The notes beneath the pieces are model-generated. The model was not told where the DNA came from and did not search any database. It was given only the letters and a program-made list of their open reading frames with translations. Positions 22,586-33,950 of a DNA stretch of 64,000 nt are shown here, one piece after another. Positions within the stretch are counted from its first letter, which is position 1; every line of letters starts with the position of its first letter. Position numbers and translations under genes: made by a program. The DNA comes from Hemibagrus wyckioides (taxonomy: Eukaryota > Chordata > Actinopteri > Siluriformes > Bagridae), in the NCBI RefSeq assembly GCF_019097595.1, contig NC_080735.1, positions 16,366,417-16,430,416 of the forward strand. The letters are read 5' to 3'.

Positions 22586-24035
22586 TATAGTAGGTTAGAG
22601 CAGGTTAGAATAGAGTAGAATAGAGTAGAGGAGATAAGAGTAGATTACATTAGAGTAGATCAAATTAGAGTAAAGTAGATTAGAGTAGATCAAATTAGAG
22701 TAGATTAGAGAATATTGGAATATAGTAGATTAGATTAGATTAGAGTTAATTAGAGTAAAGTAGATTAGAGTAGAGTTAATTAGATTAGATCAGATTAGAG
22801 TAGATTATAGTAGAGTTGATGGATTAGATCAGATTAGAGTAGATTAGAGTAGAGTTAATTAGAGTAGATCGGATTAGATTAGAGTAGAGTTGATGGATTA
22901 GATTAGATTAGATCAGATTAGAGTAGATTAGAGTAGAGTTGATTAGAGTAGAGTTAATTAGAGTAGATCAGAATAGAGTAGAGTTAATTAGATTAGATCA
23001 GATTAGAGTAGATTATAGTAGAGTTGATGGATTAGATCAGATTAGAGTTAATTAGAGTTTAGAGTAGAGTTGATTAGATTAGAGTAGATTAGATCAGAGT
23101 AGATTAGAGTTGATTAGATCAGAGTAGAGTAGAGTTAATTAGAGTAGATCAGAATAGAGTAGAGTTAATTAATTAGATTAGATCAGATTAGAGTATATTA
23201 GACTAGAGTTAATTAGAATAGAATAGTTTAGAGTAGAGTTGATTAGATTAGATCAGATTAGAGTATATTAGACTAGAGTTGATTAGATTAGATCAGATTA
23301 GAGTAGATTAGATTAGATCAGATTAGAGTAGATTAGATTATATCAGATTAGAGTAGATCAGAGTAGATTAGATTAGAGTTAATTAGAGTGGAGTAGATTA
23401 GAGTAGAGTTGATTAGATTAGATCAGTTTAGAGTAGATTAGATTAGAGTTAATTAGAGTAGATTAGACTAGAGTAGAGTTGATTAGATTAGATCAGATTA
23501 GAGTAGATTAGAGTAGAGTTAATTAGAGTAGAATAGTTTAGAGTAGAGTTAATTAGAGTAGATCAGATTAGAGTAGATTAGACTAGAGTAGAGTTGATTA
23601 GATCAGATTAGAGTAGAGTTAATTAGAGTAGATCAGAATAGAGTAGAGTTAATTAATTAGATTAGATCAGATTAGAGTATATTAGACTAGAGTTAATTAG
23701 AATAGAATAGTTTAGAGGAGAGTTGATTAGATTAGATCAGATTAGAGTATATTAGACTAGAGTTGATTAGATTAGATCAGATTAGAGTAGATTAGATTAT
23801 ATCAGATTAGAGTGGATCAGAGTAGATTAGATTAGAGTTAATTAGAGTGGAGTAGATTAGAGTAGAGTTGATTAGATTAGATCAGTTTAGAGTAGATTAG
23901 ATTAGAGTAGAGTTAATTAGAGTAGATCAGATTAGACTAGAGTAGAGTTGATTAGATCAGATCAGATTAGAGTAGATTAGAGTAGAGTTAATTAGAGTAG
24001 AATAGTTTAGAGTAGAGTTGATTAGAGTAGAGTTA
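22586..24035 (+). repeat. TTAGAG/TTAGAT satellite-like array, 1.45 kb
   Basis: Built from 5- and 10-bp words TTAGA, GTAGA, TTAGATCAGA and GAGTTAATTAGAGTAGA. The plus strand is almost free of C outside ATCAG and GACTAG. Superimposed is a long-range duplication: the block starting 23131 repeats at 23615 (offset 484 bp) with only point changes and one 20-bp deletion over about 300 bp. Not coding. Confidence 0.95.
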
Positions 24036-24540
24036 TTTACAGACTGAATCAGGTCTCTGTACAGGTAAACTGTGTGAAATATTTACAGGTAGTCAGTTTT
24101 AAAGTGTGTAGAAATACATGAAGAGCAGTTCAGCAGTTTGTGTAATAAGTAAATGTAGAGTGTTCATAATGAAGTCATTCACTTTAGAGTAAATGTCAGG
24201 CTTTAAAGTCTTAATTCCTGCTAATCCTCCTCCTTATTACAACCAAATTCTAGTCGAAAACGAATTCCTCAAGTCACGGCTCTGTATGAGTTCACTCTCA
24301 CTGCATGGAAAATTTCTAGACTCCAGTCGCTGCTCGATGAATTTATATCCATTTGCTCACGTTGTCAAACGTTATTTCACGTTTCTGCATTAATGTCTAC
24401 AAACTAATGAAATGGGGGTGTGAGTGCGGGAACACAGACAGCTGACCGCTGCTTCAGGGAGCTTATTAAAGAGATATTAATATCTCAGATCATCTTCACA
24501 CTATTTCTGTCCCTGTATTAAAGCCTGCTGTCTTCACATG
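24036..24540. other. Intron 2 sequence, nothing recognised
   Basis: No repeats or genes recognised. Confidence 0.35.
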
Positions 24541-24544
24541 AAGA

Positions 24545-24876
24545 GTCAGTTGTAGCTGCTCCATGATCAGCATTCAGTCTTTATCATGTCTCGCTCCACA
24601 GCGGAGGTTTATATGAAGCTCATGTGAAAGTAGACGCTCAGAGCTGTAAGATTTTGTAGCTTTTTGTTTTTATCTAGCTTACTAGGGGTGATGTATTCTA
24701 TCTTCAAGGTAAATGTTGATATCAAACCCATTCCTGCTCTCGGAGATGCTTGTTCATCTAAAAAGCAGCTCAAATTTCATCTTCAACCAGTGTAAGGTTC
24801 TCCAACAGAGGGAAAAACACACGACTAAACCACACAGAGTCGTTTTATATCAAACCCGCGGTGATAAAATGGATCA
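24545..24876 (-). mobile_element. Unnamed interspersed repeat U, copy 1
   Basis: Reverse-strand copy of a family also present at 39268, 40216, 43382, 44936/46249 and 48601. Diagnostic plus-strand words are TATCATGTCTCGCTCCACAG, GAGATGCTTGTTCATCTAAA and GGTTCTCCAACAGAGGGAAA. It is uninterrupted at the site where the hAT element entered copy 5, and so shows the empty site. No coding potential is apparent. Confidence 0.75.
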
Positions 24877-24879
24877 TTT

Positions 24880-25480
24880 GTTTATACAGGAACTTGTATC
24901 TTCAGCTTTCCACACAGTAACAAGTCTTGTGTGTATGTAATGGCCGGTGTAAAAGAGGACTGGAATACCCCCGGACATGGCCGTCATTGGAAAACAATCA
25001 ACCTTGGGGGTGGAAACAGTAACCCAGGCAGCATCATAACAAGCAGATGTGTAACAGACGAAGGTGTTGTGTAAAGCGTGTAATAATACGGCGGTAATAA
25101 AGCCAGTCGACTGCGCCGCTTTGTCCGAGACCGGGCGTAATAGACCCGTAAAAAAAAGTACGGAGCGGCCGGCGTCTCCCACCTGGACGTGACTCCAATG
25201 GTGATGCAAGTCAGAGGCAGTTTTTTGTATTAGAGCTTGTGTAAAATGACCTACTATGCACTAGCCGGTGATTTCCCAGCGGCCTTGCGGTGCACATCTT
25301 CAGATTGGTTCAGCTCTTCCTCTGGAAACGGCGGTGTGAAGGGAGGACTGATTTCCTCGGTAACACCACATGAGTTTTCATTTGTGGTGCAATAACAAGC
25401 CAACCCACATCTCTCCCATCAAATCAATAATTCATGCTCTAATATCCTGGATAGAATTTTACCTGTTCTCACTAGGTAGT
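24880..25480. other. Intron 2 sequence, nothing recognised
   Basis: Balanced composition with several CpGs (24950-25200). A 111-codon open frame on the minus strand has no recognisable domain and I do not call it a gene. Confidence 0.35.
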
Positions 25481-25579
25481 CTCTCTCTCTCTCTCTCTGT
25501 CTGTCTCTCTCTCTCTCTGTGTGTCTCTATGTCTCTTTCTGTCTTTATGTCTCTCTCTCTCTCTCTCTCTGTCTGTCTC

Positions 25580-25620
<41 letters not shown>

Positions 25621-25641
25621 CTCTCTATCTCTCTCTGTCTT

Positions 25642-25682
<41 letters not shown>

Positions 25683-26010
25683 GTTTCCATCTCTCTTTAT
25701 CTCCCTTTCTTCTTACTTTATCTGTCTGTCTGTCTCTATCTCTGTGTCTGTTTATCAGTCTCCCTATCTGTCTTTCTCTCTCTTCCTTCCTCTCTCTCAC
25801 TCTCTGTTCGTCTTTATGTTACTGTCTGTCTATCTGTCTGTCTCTTTGTCTCTTTCTCACCCTCTTTCTGTTTGTCTTAATGTCTCTCTCCACCTCTCCC
25901 TGTCTTTCTGTTGCTCTCTACCTCTATGTCTCTCTCTGTATCTCTGTCTGTCTTTCTCTGCCCCCCCCCGCCCTCTCTTTGTGTCCCTTTCTGTGCGTCT
26001 CTCTCTCTCC
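25481..26010. repeat. TC-rich array 1
   Basis: (TC)n with frequent TGTC and TATGTC interruptions, decaying towards the right end. A C-run, CCCCCCCCC, lies near 25962. Long Leu/Ser-only frames across it are an artefact of the dinucleotide. Confidence 0.95.
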
Positions 26011-26884
26011 AGGTACAGGGTATTGCATGTTAATCAAGGCCTCTCCCCTTTTTCTTTTTTCATGAGCCAGCTGGAACATACACCTTTCCCAGCATCAGGA
26101 CGCTTCTTCCTGCCATTTAATTTGTTTTCTAGTAAAAGACGACAAGAGTATATTTACACTCGTTTTTGTTTACACTGACACAGACATGTCCTTCGGGTAT
26201 ACTTCATTCTCTCTCTCTCTCTCTCTCTTTGTAAAACACTCTTTCTCTCTTCCTTTCTCTCTCCGTCTCTCCGTCTCTCCGCATGCGGGCAGCAGGTTTG
26301 TTTGTGCTGTTTTGTTGACTATTCTCCTGGCTCTCCTCTTTGACGTGTCCCTCTGAGCCGCTCTGTAATTACTAAATGTGTCACAGAGCCACCGCCATTC
26401 CTCACACGTTCATATTGGTGAGGCGGATTTCCAGTTCCCGTGGTCTTTTTTTTGTTGGAAGCAGAGGCGAACATCCCCATGCTGCACGTGAGCGGAGGGG
26501 AATAGACTGTATGTTGCATATTTAATGAAGTTTCTGAGCGGCTACGTAGGGTGAAAGAACCCTTAATGAAGTGTGTAGAAAACAATTCACATTATACAGA
26601 TGCATATTTTACTGTTTTATTTCTCACACAATACAATTAGAGTTAGAGTAGAAATGGGAATAGAATTTGCTGGAAAGGGAAAGATACATAGACAACATAT
26701 ATAGTAGTATTTAGAATGCAGTGTGGAAGCGGAGGTGTGGCCAAGCACCGGGATTGTGAATGGAGGGCGGAGCCAAGGGAATCGATTGGTCAGGATCACA
26801 CACCTATGCCGAATTGTATTAATGACTCTGTTGCATTGAGCTGCTTTAGGGATAAAAGAGGGAGAGATGAGAGGCAGAGAGAGG

Positions 26885-26885
<1 letters not shown>
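26011..26885. other. Intron 2 sequence with a short TC tract
   Basis: Contains (TC)n at 26208-26228. The remainder has CpGs and no recognisable transposon or gene. Confidence 0.4.

Positions 26886-26887
<2 letters not shown>

Positions 26888-26932
<45 letters not shown>
26888..26932. repeat. (GT)n microsatellite
   Basis: About 22 uninterrupted GT units. Confidence 0.97.
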
Positions 26933-26933
<1 letters not shown>

Positions 26934-27144
26934 GAAAATAGAAGCGCTGAAAAGCAAAAGTGAAAAATAAAAGCACACTTTGAGCTTTTCCAAGCCTGCC
27001 TCCTGTCTCCTCTTCCTCGAACCTTCAGCTCGACTTACACACAGGTTTAAATTTTTTTTAAAAATCACAGCTTTAGATTAATTAGCTCCTTTGATGTCAT
27101 TGTTTCTATAGTAACAGATCATCCACATAATGGAAGAGTGTAAT

Positions 27145-27582
27145 CAGTCTCTCTCTGGGTGTCTATGTCTGTCTCTCTCTCTGGGTGTCTATGTCTGTCT
27201 CTCTCTCTGAGTGTCTATGTCTGTCTCTCTCTCTGAGTGTCTATGTCTATCTCTCTCTCTGAGTGTCTATGTCTATCTCTCTCTATGGGTGTCTATGTCT
27301 GTCTCTCTCTCTGGGTGTCTATGTCTGTCTCTCTCTCTGTGTCACTATCTCTATCTCTCTCTGCGTCTATGTCTGTCTTTCTCACTATGTCTCTGTGTGT
27401 CACTGTCTCTCTCTCACTCTCTCTCTCTCTGTGTCACTGTCTGTATCTCTCTCTCTCTGCGTCTATGTCTGTCTCTCTCACTCTCTCTGTGTCACTGTCT
27501 CTCTCTCTCTCTCTCTCTGTGTCACTGTCTCTCTCTCTCTCTGCGTCTATGTCTGTCTCTCTCACTATGTCTCTGTGTGTCA

Positions 27583-27620
<38 letters not shown>

Positions 27621-27805
27621 CACTGTCTCTCTCTCTCTCTCTCCGTCTATGTCTGTCTCTCTCACTATGTCTCTGTGTGTCACTGTCTCTCTCTCACTCT
27701 CTCTGTGTCACTGTCTCTCTCTCTCTCTCTCTCTCTCTGTGTCACTGTCTCTCTCTCTCTCTGCGTCTATGTCTGTCTCTCTCACTATGTCTCTGTGTGT
27801 CACTG

Positions 27806-27836
<31 letters not shown>

Positions 27837-27976
27837 CACTGTCTCTCTCTCTCTCTGCGCCTATGTCTGTCTCTCTCACTATGTCTCTGTGTCACTGTCT
27901 CTCTCTCTTTCACTCTCTCTGTGTCACTGTCTGTCTCTCACTGTATGTCTGTCTCTCTTTTTCACTATCTCTGTGC

Positions 27977-28041
<65 letters not shown>

Positions 28042-28068
28042 ACTGTATCAGTCTGTCCCTCTCTCTTA

Positions 28069-28120
<52 letters not shown>

Positions 28121-28162
28121 TACACTCTGTCTCTCTGACACTGTTTGTCTGTCTGTCTGTCG

Positions 28163-28216
<54 letters not shown>

Positions 28217-28265
28217 TACACTCTGTCTCTCTGTCATTGTTTGTCTGTCTGTCTGTCTGTCGCTA

Positions 28266-28318
<53 letters not shown>

Positions 28319-28360
28319 TACACTCTGTCTCTCTGTCACTGTTTGTCTGTCTGTCTGTCG

Positions 28361-28408
<48 letters not shown>

Positions 28409-28453
28409 CTCTGTCTCTCTGTCACTGTTTGTCTGTCTGTCTGTCTGTCGCTA

Positions 28454-28490
<37 letters not shown>
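27145..28490. repeat. TC-rich array 2 with higher-order units, 1.35 kb
   Basis: Three zones. The first (27145-27350) repeats a 26-bp-type unit TGTCTATGTCTGTCTCTCTC. The second (27360-27960) repeats a unit containing CTGCGTCTATGTCTGTCTCT and TCTCTGTGTGTCACTGTCTC. The third (28110-28460) repeats four times a block with CTTACACTCTGTCTCTCTG and TGTTTGTCTGTCTGTCTGTC. Open frames of up to 454 codons here consist only of Leu, Ser, Cys, Val and similar residues and are artefacts. Confidence 0.97.
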
Positions 28491-28960
28491 AAATGACTAT
28501 CCTGACGTGATAGGATTAACAGTAACAGCTGTGATGCTTACGGCAGATTCACACAGCATAGGAGATCTCTATTAAAGTTACAGGATCCAGAGCGCCTGCT
28601 TGCTGTCACTGTGCCTTATATATAGAGGTATATATATAGGTGTTCATATATAGTCTCCACCTCTGGTGTGATGAAATGTATACAGGCCTGTCACAATCTG
28701 TCGAACCTGCAGTGAGAGTGCAGGAGTCTGCTTTATTTAGGACACAAACCAGGAATCATATCCAAAGTCTGTATCAGGGGTCAAACACACAGGCAATCAT
28801 AGTAAAAACATAGTCATAACACGAGTGAGATTAAAACTGTGGAAATATTTAGACTCCAGGGAAAAAAAGCTTGGACTTGGTATTAAAAAAGCAAATAGAT
28901 CTTGTCTTTATTATCAGATTGACTTCTCATTTTATTATTGCTGCCATTATGTCAGAATGT
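28491..28960. other. Intron 2 sequence with possible dispersed repeat
   Basis: 28690-28890 (CTGCTTTATTTAGGACACAA, then AAGTCTGTATCAGGGGTCAA) reads like a fish dispersed repeat end; 39000-39200 has similar wording. The class is not assigned. A TATATA-rich patch lies at 28616-28652. Confidence 0.3.
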
Positions 28961-28966
28961 TGGTGT

Positions 28967-29685
28967 TTGGGCAGTGGTAGCTCCAGTGGTTAATGGTCTG
29001 GGTTTTTGATTGGTAGATCAGGGTTCAGGCCCCAGCACTGCCAAGCTGCCACTGTTGAGCCCATGCCAAGGTCCCCATCATGGCTGACCCTGTGCTCTGA
29101 CCCCAACCCTCCAAGGATGGGACATGTAAAGAAAGAATTTCACCATGCAGTAATGTACACTGACCAGGCATAACATTATAACCACCTGCCTAATATTGTT
29201 TTGGTCCCACCTTTTGCTGATCCGTCATGCACTGTGTTTTCTGACAGCTTTCTATCAGAACCAGCATTAACTTCTTCAGAAATTTGAGCAACAGTAGCTC
29301 GTCTGTTGGATCGGATCACACGGGCCAGCCTTCGCTCCCCACGTGCATCAATGAGCCTTGGCCGCCCATGACCCTGTCGCCAGTTCACCACTGTTCCTTC
29401 CTTGGACCACTTTTGATAGATACTGACCACTGCAGACCGGGAACACCTCCACAAGAGCTGCAGTTTTGGAGATGCTCTGATCCAGTCGTCTAGCCATCAC
29501 AATCTGTCCATTTTTCCTGCTTCTAACACATCAACTTTGAGGACAAAATGTTCACTTGCTGCCTAATATATCCCACCCACTAACAGGAGCCATGATGAGG
29601 AGATCATCAGTCTTATTCACTTCACCTCTCACTGCTCAGAATGTTATGCCTGGTCAGTGTATATGCGACAAATAAAAGCCACTTA
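28967..29685 (+). mobile_element. tRNA-SINE split by Tc1 copy F
   Basis: The head GGCAGTGGTAGCTCCAGTGG and box B GGTTCAGGCCCCAGCAC are tRNA-like. The body has CATGGCTGACCCTGTGCTCT and the tail reads GCAGTAATGTA. At 29158 the Tc1 element begins; after it, TATATGCGACAAATAAAAG (29660 onward) resumes the SINE tail exactly. The reverse copy at 18840-18983 shows the unbroken tail. Confidence 0.85.
29158..29659 (-). mobile_element. Tc1-like copy F, both ends intact (deletion class I)
   Basis: 502 bp with TIRs CACTGACCAGGCATAACATT and its complement, flanked by TA on both sides, inserted in a SINE. On the minus strand it encodes the DNA-binding domain ([60 protein letters not shown]). It then jumps at GACGGATCAGCA to the C-terminal KGG region, slightly out of frame. 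No DDE domain. The intact TIRs mean it could in principle be moved in trans. Confidence 0.93.
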
Positions 29686-29689
29686 ATCA

Positions 29690-30760
29690 GAAAGCTGAAG
29701 ATATCACTTGAAGGCCATTCCAGCAACCTTTTAGCAACAAGAGTGTGTCTCTGGTAAATGAAGCTGGAGTGAGTCGGGTTAAAGGAGTGAGGGTAAAAAG
29801 AGAAAAAATATAGAAAACACGTCAAGGGAGGTTTGGTTCACGTGTCATTTGTTACTTTAGAAAGAAGTCCAGTGTGTCAAGAATTTTATTTTTTTAGTTT
29901 AAAGGTAGAACAAAATGCCATCTGTATCTGTTTAATTTCTGGTTAATAATGGATTGGATAATCGAAGTGGGCGTGGCCAAACCTGCTAGTATGATGTTCT
30001 GTGAGTGTGATGCTGTAACTCCTCAGGGCCTCCCAGAAGCGTCAGTTTAACCTGAGACAAAAAGCACACCACAAAACACACCATTTTACAAAATACTAGC
30101 ATTTTTACCACAACGAAGCTTCCTGGGTCCACATCGGCTTCAATTTTTGCTTTTAAAAAAAGCATAAAGAGTGCAGTAAAGGATCCCTGTGCTAAACGGA
30201 TAGTAATGCAAGCTGAGTGCTAATGGCTTAACACCAGTGTTGTAATGTATTAATTAACCGCCATTCAGTAACTAGGCTCTTTATGATGGTGTAATTATGT
30301 CTCTAAATAACGTTCATTATTTCTAAAGCACCAAGATTTCATGTGCTGTGAACAATGTTCCTGTTATTGTACATAATCTGTTCCAGGCTATTTTTATAAG
30401 ACACCGGCGCACACGGCTGCGCTAATAAACCGGGCTAATAAGATCCGCGGGGCTGTACAGGGCTCGCTCCTCGAGAGCGATAATTCAGTCCGGAGAAGTC
30501 CTTCAGAAATCCTTCCGACCAGTCTAATTCGATGATTCTGTCCGTTATCCTCGTCCCAGGAGTAGCGATACGAGTCCGGCGATATTCCACAGTGAGGTCA
30601 AGTCATCTGAAATCGGTTGCGTTTGCAGATTCAGAACAGGAGCATTAGCAGAGGAGCTGAGAGCTGTCTCCATCAAAGGGTGATTAATGATCTCTCAGTG
30701 TTCACTCACACACCACTTGCCGCTGGAAAGGTTGACCTTTTTTATTTTAAGAGTCCTGTC
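29690..30760. other. Intron 2 sequence, repeat-poor
   Basis: No transposon signature. 30360-30640 is CpG-rich relative to its surroundings (for example CACCGGCGCACACGGCTGCG) and is a candidate regulatory or conserved element. No gene. Confidence 0.35.
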
Positions 30761-30762
30761 CA

Positions 30763-30764
<2 letters not shown>

Positions 30765-30793
<29 letters not shown>

Positions 30794-31021
30794 TATGCTG
30801 TCCCTATATCTCTCTCCTCTCTCTATATCTCTGTCTGTCTTTCTATGTCTCTATTTCTCTCTATGTCTCTCTCTGTGTCTGTCTCTTGGTCTATCTGCCT
30901 GTCTCTCTCTCTCTTTCTTTCTCTCACTCTCTCTTGCTCTCTCTCTCCCGCTCTCTCTTTCTGTCTTTGTCTGTCTCTCTATATCTCCCTTTGTATCGCT
31001 CTCTTGGTCTGTCTGTCTCTG

Positions 31022-31054
<33 letters not shown>

Positions 31055-31059
31055 TTCTT

Positions 31060-31090
<31 letters not shown>

Positions 31091-31301
31091 ATCTCTCTCT
31101 CGGTCTGTCTTTTGTCTCTCTCTCTGTCTCTCTCATTTTCCTTTCTCTCTCGCTGTATCTCTCTCTTGGTCTGTCTGTCTCTCTCTCTCATGATCTGTCT
31201 CTGTATCTCTCTCTCTCTCTTTCTCTCTCTCTCTCCTGGTCTCTTTCTCTTTTTCTGTCTCTGTATCTCTCTCATTGTCTGTCTGTCTGTCTGTCTGTCT
31301 G

Positions 31302-31338
<37 letters not shown>

Positions 31339-31345
31339 TCAGTTC
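30765..31345. repeat. TC-rich array 3
   Basis: (TC)n interrupted by TTGGTCTGTCTG, GTATCTC and TATGTC motifs, ending in a TTCAATTCAATTCAA patch at 31338-31360 like the pentanucleotide LINE tail at 3946. Frames through it are not genes. Confidence 0.95.
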
Positions 31346-31444
31346 AATTCAATTCAACAAGCGATATTGCCCTGACTATAAACACGTAGTTTTGTAATAT
31401 AAAAGCAATATGGCAAAGAGAAGAACAACTCTTATTATTAAACA

Positions 31445-31447
<3 letters not shown>

Positions 31448-31509
<62 letters not shown>
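31448..31509. repeat. (TC)n microsatellite
   Basis: About 30 pure TC units, followed by GT runs to 31555. Confidence 0.97.
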
Positions 31510-31511
<2 letters not shown>

Positions 31512-31559
31512 GTGTGTGTGGTATCTCTCTTTCTGTCTGTGTGTGTGTGTGGTATGTAG

Positions 31560-32650
31560 AAATTTAAATGATTCATATGTTTTTTGTGAGCGGTCACGTA
31601 TAGACGAGACAGGAGTGCCACTTCCATCTGCAGAGAATCTGAATATCTTTTAAAAGCAGTTGGTGGAAGACATTGATGAGCATGCAGGTAATGTAACCTT
31701 GCTCTAGTGGACCCATATTTTTCTCAAAGAGGCCCTTTTGCTTCATCTTTAGGCAGTAAATCACTTCCTCTCTCACTGCCGCCGTCTCCAGCGAGCTCCT
31801 TTTTGTTACGGCACTCTAAAGAAGCACTTCAGAGCGTGGAGATGTAATTCCCTCGTGCTCTCTGTCAGTCTTTTAGACGCTATACTGTAGATTCACCGCT
31901 GGAACGAGATACAGTTATTCAATATAGGTGGGAACGTGGCAGTCACAAGGTCCAGTGCTCCTGATTCCCTCTGCCCTCGTTCCAGCGAGATGGGATTCTG
32001 TCGTCATGCCAAGCTAGATTTTCTCTCCTGTAACGTCGACCGGATCTTTATTGATTTTTATCAGACCGCGTTACGTCTAATTCACACAGACAAGCAATCG
32101 TCCCGTCGGGTCGAAGCGAATTTCCAGTCGGAGTTGGAAAACCAGCCCTGAACAATGTGTAGCAAGGATGCGGAATGATTAAATGAGGAATAACGAGGTA
32201 TGAAAATGTGTTATTGGCGTCATCCATGACACGGATTCAGAGGAGCACCGTGCGCCAACGATTTAAAAACAAACAAACTTGAAATTCTGTATGATTGGCC
32301 AATCAAAAGGCCGAAAAGCCTTCCCTCAGATGAAACCCCCGAGTGTCTGGAATCCTGCTCAGATCGGATCGTCTAAAAAAATTAAAGCTGATTTGTTTGC
32401 AGAACACGACATTCCCCAAAGACGTTAAACACAAACTTCTAGGATCCCAAGTGGCACGACACAAAAGATACGACCAGAGAGATAAGATAACTTTATTGTA
32501 CAATGAGATTTAGTGTGACGTTTAATCATAACACTCATGAAAGGAATTTAAATGAAAGTTTAAAAAATGAAAGAATTACGAATAAAATAACAAAGAGCAC
32601 ACTGTGAAATTATATAAGTATAGCCTCGATTGTTGAAAATAAATGATATT
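31560..32650. other. Intron 2 sequence, nothing recognised
   Basis: Moderate GC with several CpGs at 31960-32120. Includes a short repeat-like AAGATAACTTTATTGTACAA at 32481-32501. No gene recognised. Confidence 0.35.
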
Positions 32651-32655
32651 GAAAT

Positions 32656-32971
<316 letters not shown>

Positions 32972-33489
32972 CACATTGAAATATATATATATATAAATTG
33001 TAAATTGTGTACAAAATTGTTCGTGTGGAAGAGGGCAGATTGTGATTTCCTTTTGTTTTTCAGATAACGTGTGTGATATAAACACTGCATGTGCCTATAT
33101 CTAAATTGCATATTTACCACCATCCATCTTGCTATTTTGCTATTCTGCTCATGTGATGCACTAAAACGCTTAATTCAAATGCCTTCATTGGTTCCACATG
33201 ATCGAACTGAGTAACATTAACAATCCATTTTCATTCATCCAACATGACTTTAGCGTGTGTCTTCAAAGCCCTGAATAAATCAAACCCTGAGCTGTGAATC
33301 AAACCCACAACCCTGGTGTTTAGTAACAGACACATTACCAATGTGCTATTTTATGATACATGTGTTAATAACACTGTAGTTATAATGTATTTCCCATCAG
33401 CACCAACATCCTTGTGAGATTCACAACTGGTTTACATTAATATTTTACACCAATCGTCTGGAGTTCTGTGTGATAGAAAAATATCGGCA
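32972..33489. other. Intron 2 sequence, nothing recognised
   Basis: AT-rich, no repeat family recognised, no gene. Confidence 0.35.
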
Positions 33490-33950
33490 CAAGTCGTGTA
33501 CAAGACAGTGGTGAGACCGGCCATGCTGTATGGTTCAGAGGCAGTGTCACTGAGGAAGAGACAGGAGTCAGAGCTGGAGGTAGCAGAGCTGAAGATGTTG
33601 AGGTTCTCTTTTGGAGTGACACGGTTGGACAGGATTAGGAACGAGTACATCAGAGGGACAGCTCATGTTGGATGTCTGGGGGACGAAGTTAGGGAGGACA
33701 GATTAAGATGGTTTGGACATGTCCAGAGGAGGGAGAGTGCGTATATTGGTAGGAGAATGTTGGACATGGAGCTGCCAGGAAGGAGGCAAAGAGGAAGGCC
33801 AAAGAGGAGGTATATGGATGGAATAAATGAGGATATGAAGCTAGTAGGTGCAAGTGTTGTGGATGCAGAAGATAGGGATAGGTGGAGAGAGATGATTCGC
33901 TGTGGCCACCCCTGAAGGGAAAAGCCAAAAGAAGAAGAAAAAGAAGATCA
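33490..33950 (+). pseudogene. LINE (RTE-like) ORF2 C-terminal remnant
   Basis: An intact frame from the 5' truncation point to a TGA at 33913-33915 gives VYKTVVRPAMLYGSEAV, then KMLRFSFGVTRLDRIRNEYI, RWFGHVQRR, GRRQRGRPKRRYMDGINED and WREMIRCGHP. This is the conserved C-terminal tail of ORF2 of RTE-like non-LTR retrotransposons. It is followed by a short 3' UTR and an AAGAAG-type simple tail, as in a normal 5'-truncated insertion. About 140 codons remain without reverse-transcriptase motifs, so it is inactive. The undisturbed frame suggests a fairly young insertion. Confidence 0.85.

Noticed and set aside
22586..24035. Interstitial telomere sequence
   Set aside because: Words are TTAGAG and TTAGAT, not TTAGGG, and lack the hexameric period; a separate satellite-like array is the better reading.
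24880..25209. 111-codon minus-strand frame
   Set aside because: No domain, no conservation evidence and no flanking gene signals; within chance expectation for this composition.
27211..28575. Long open frames (up to 454 codons) rich in Leu/Ser/Cys
   Set aside because: They are translations of (TC)n and TGTC repeats; all three frames are open at once and there is no domain or codon structure.
28967..29060. Possible tRNA gene
   Set aside because: Box A and B are present but no cloverleaf or anticodon arm can be drawn, and the sequence continues as a SINE. The same holds for the heads at 60434, 59262, 35497 and 13841.
33496..33915. 139-codon intact frame as a possible host gene
   Set aside because: The sequence is the recognisable C-terminal tail of a LINE ORF2 with a 5' truncation and simple-repeat 3' tail.
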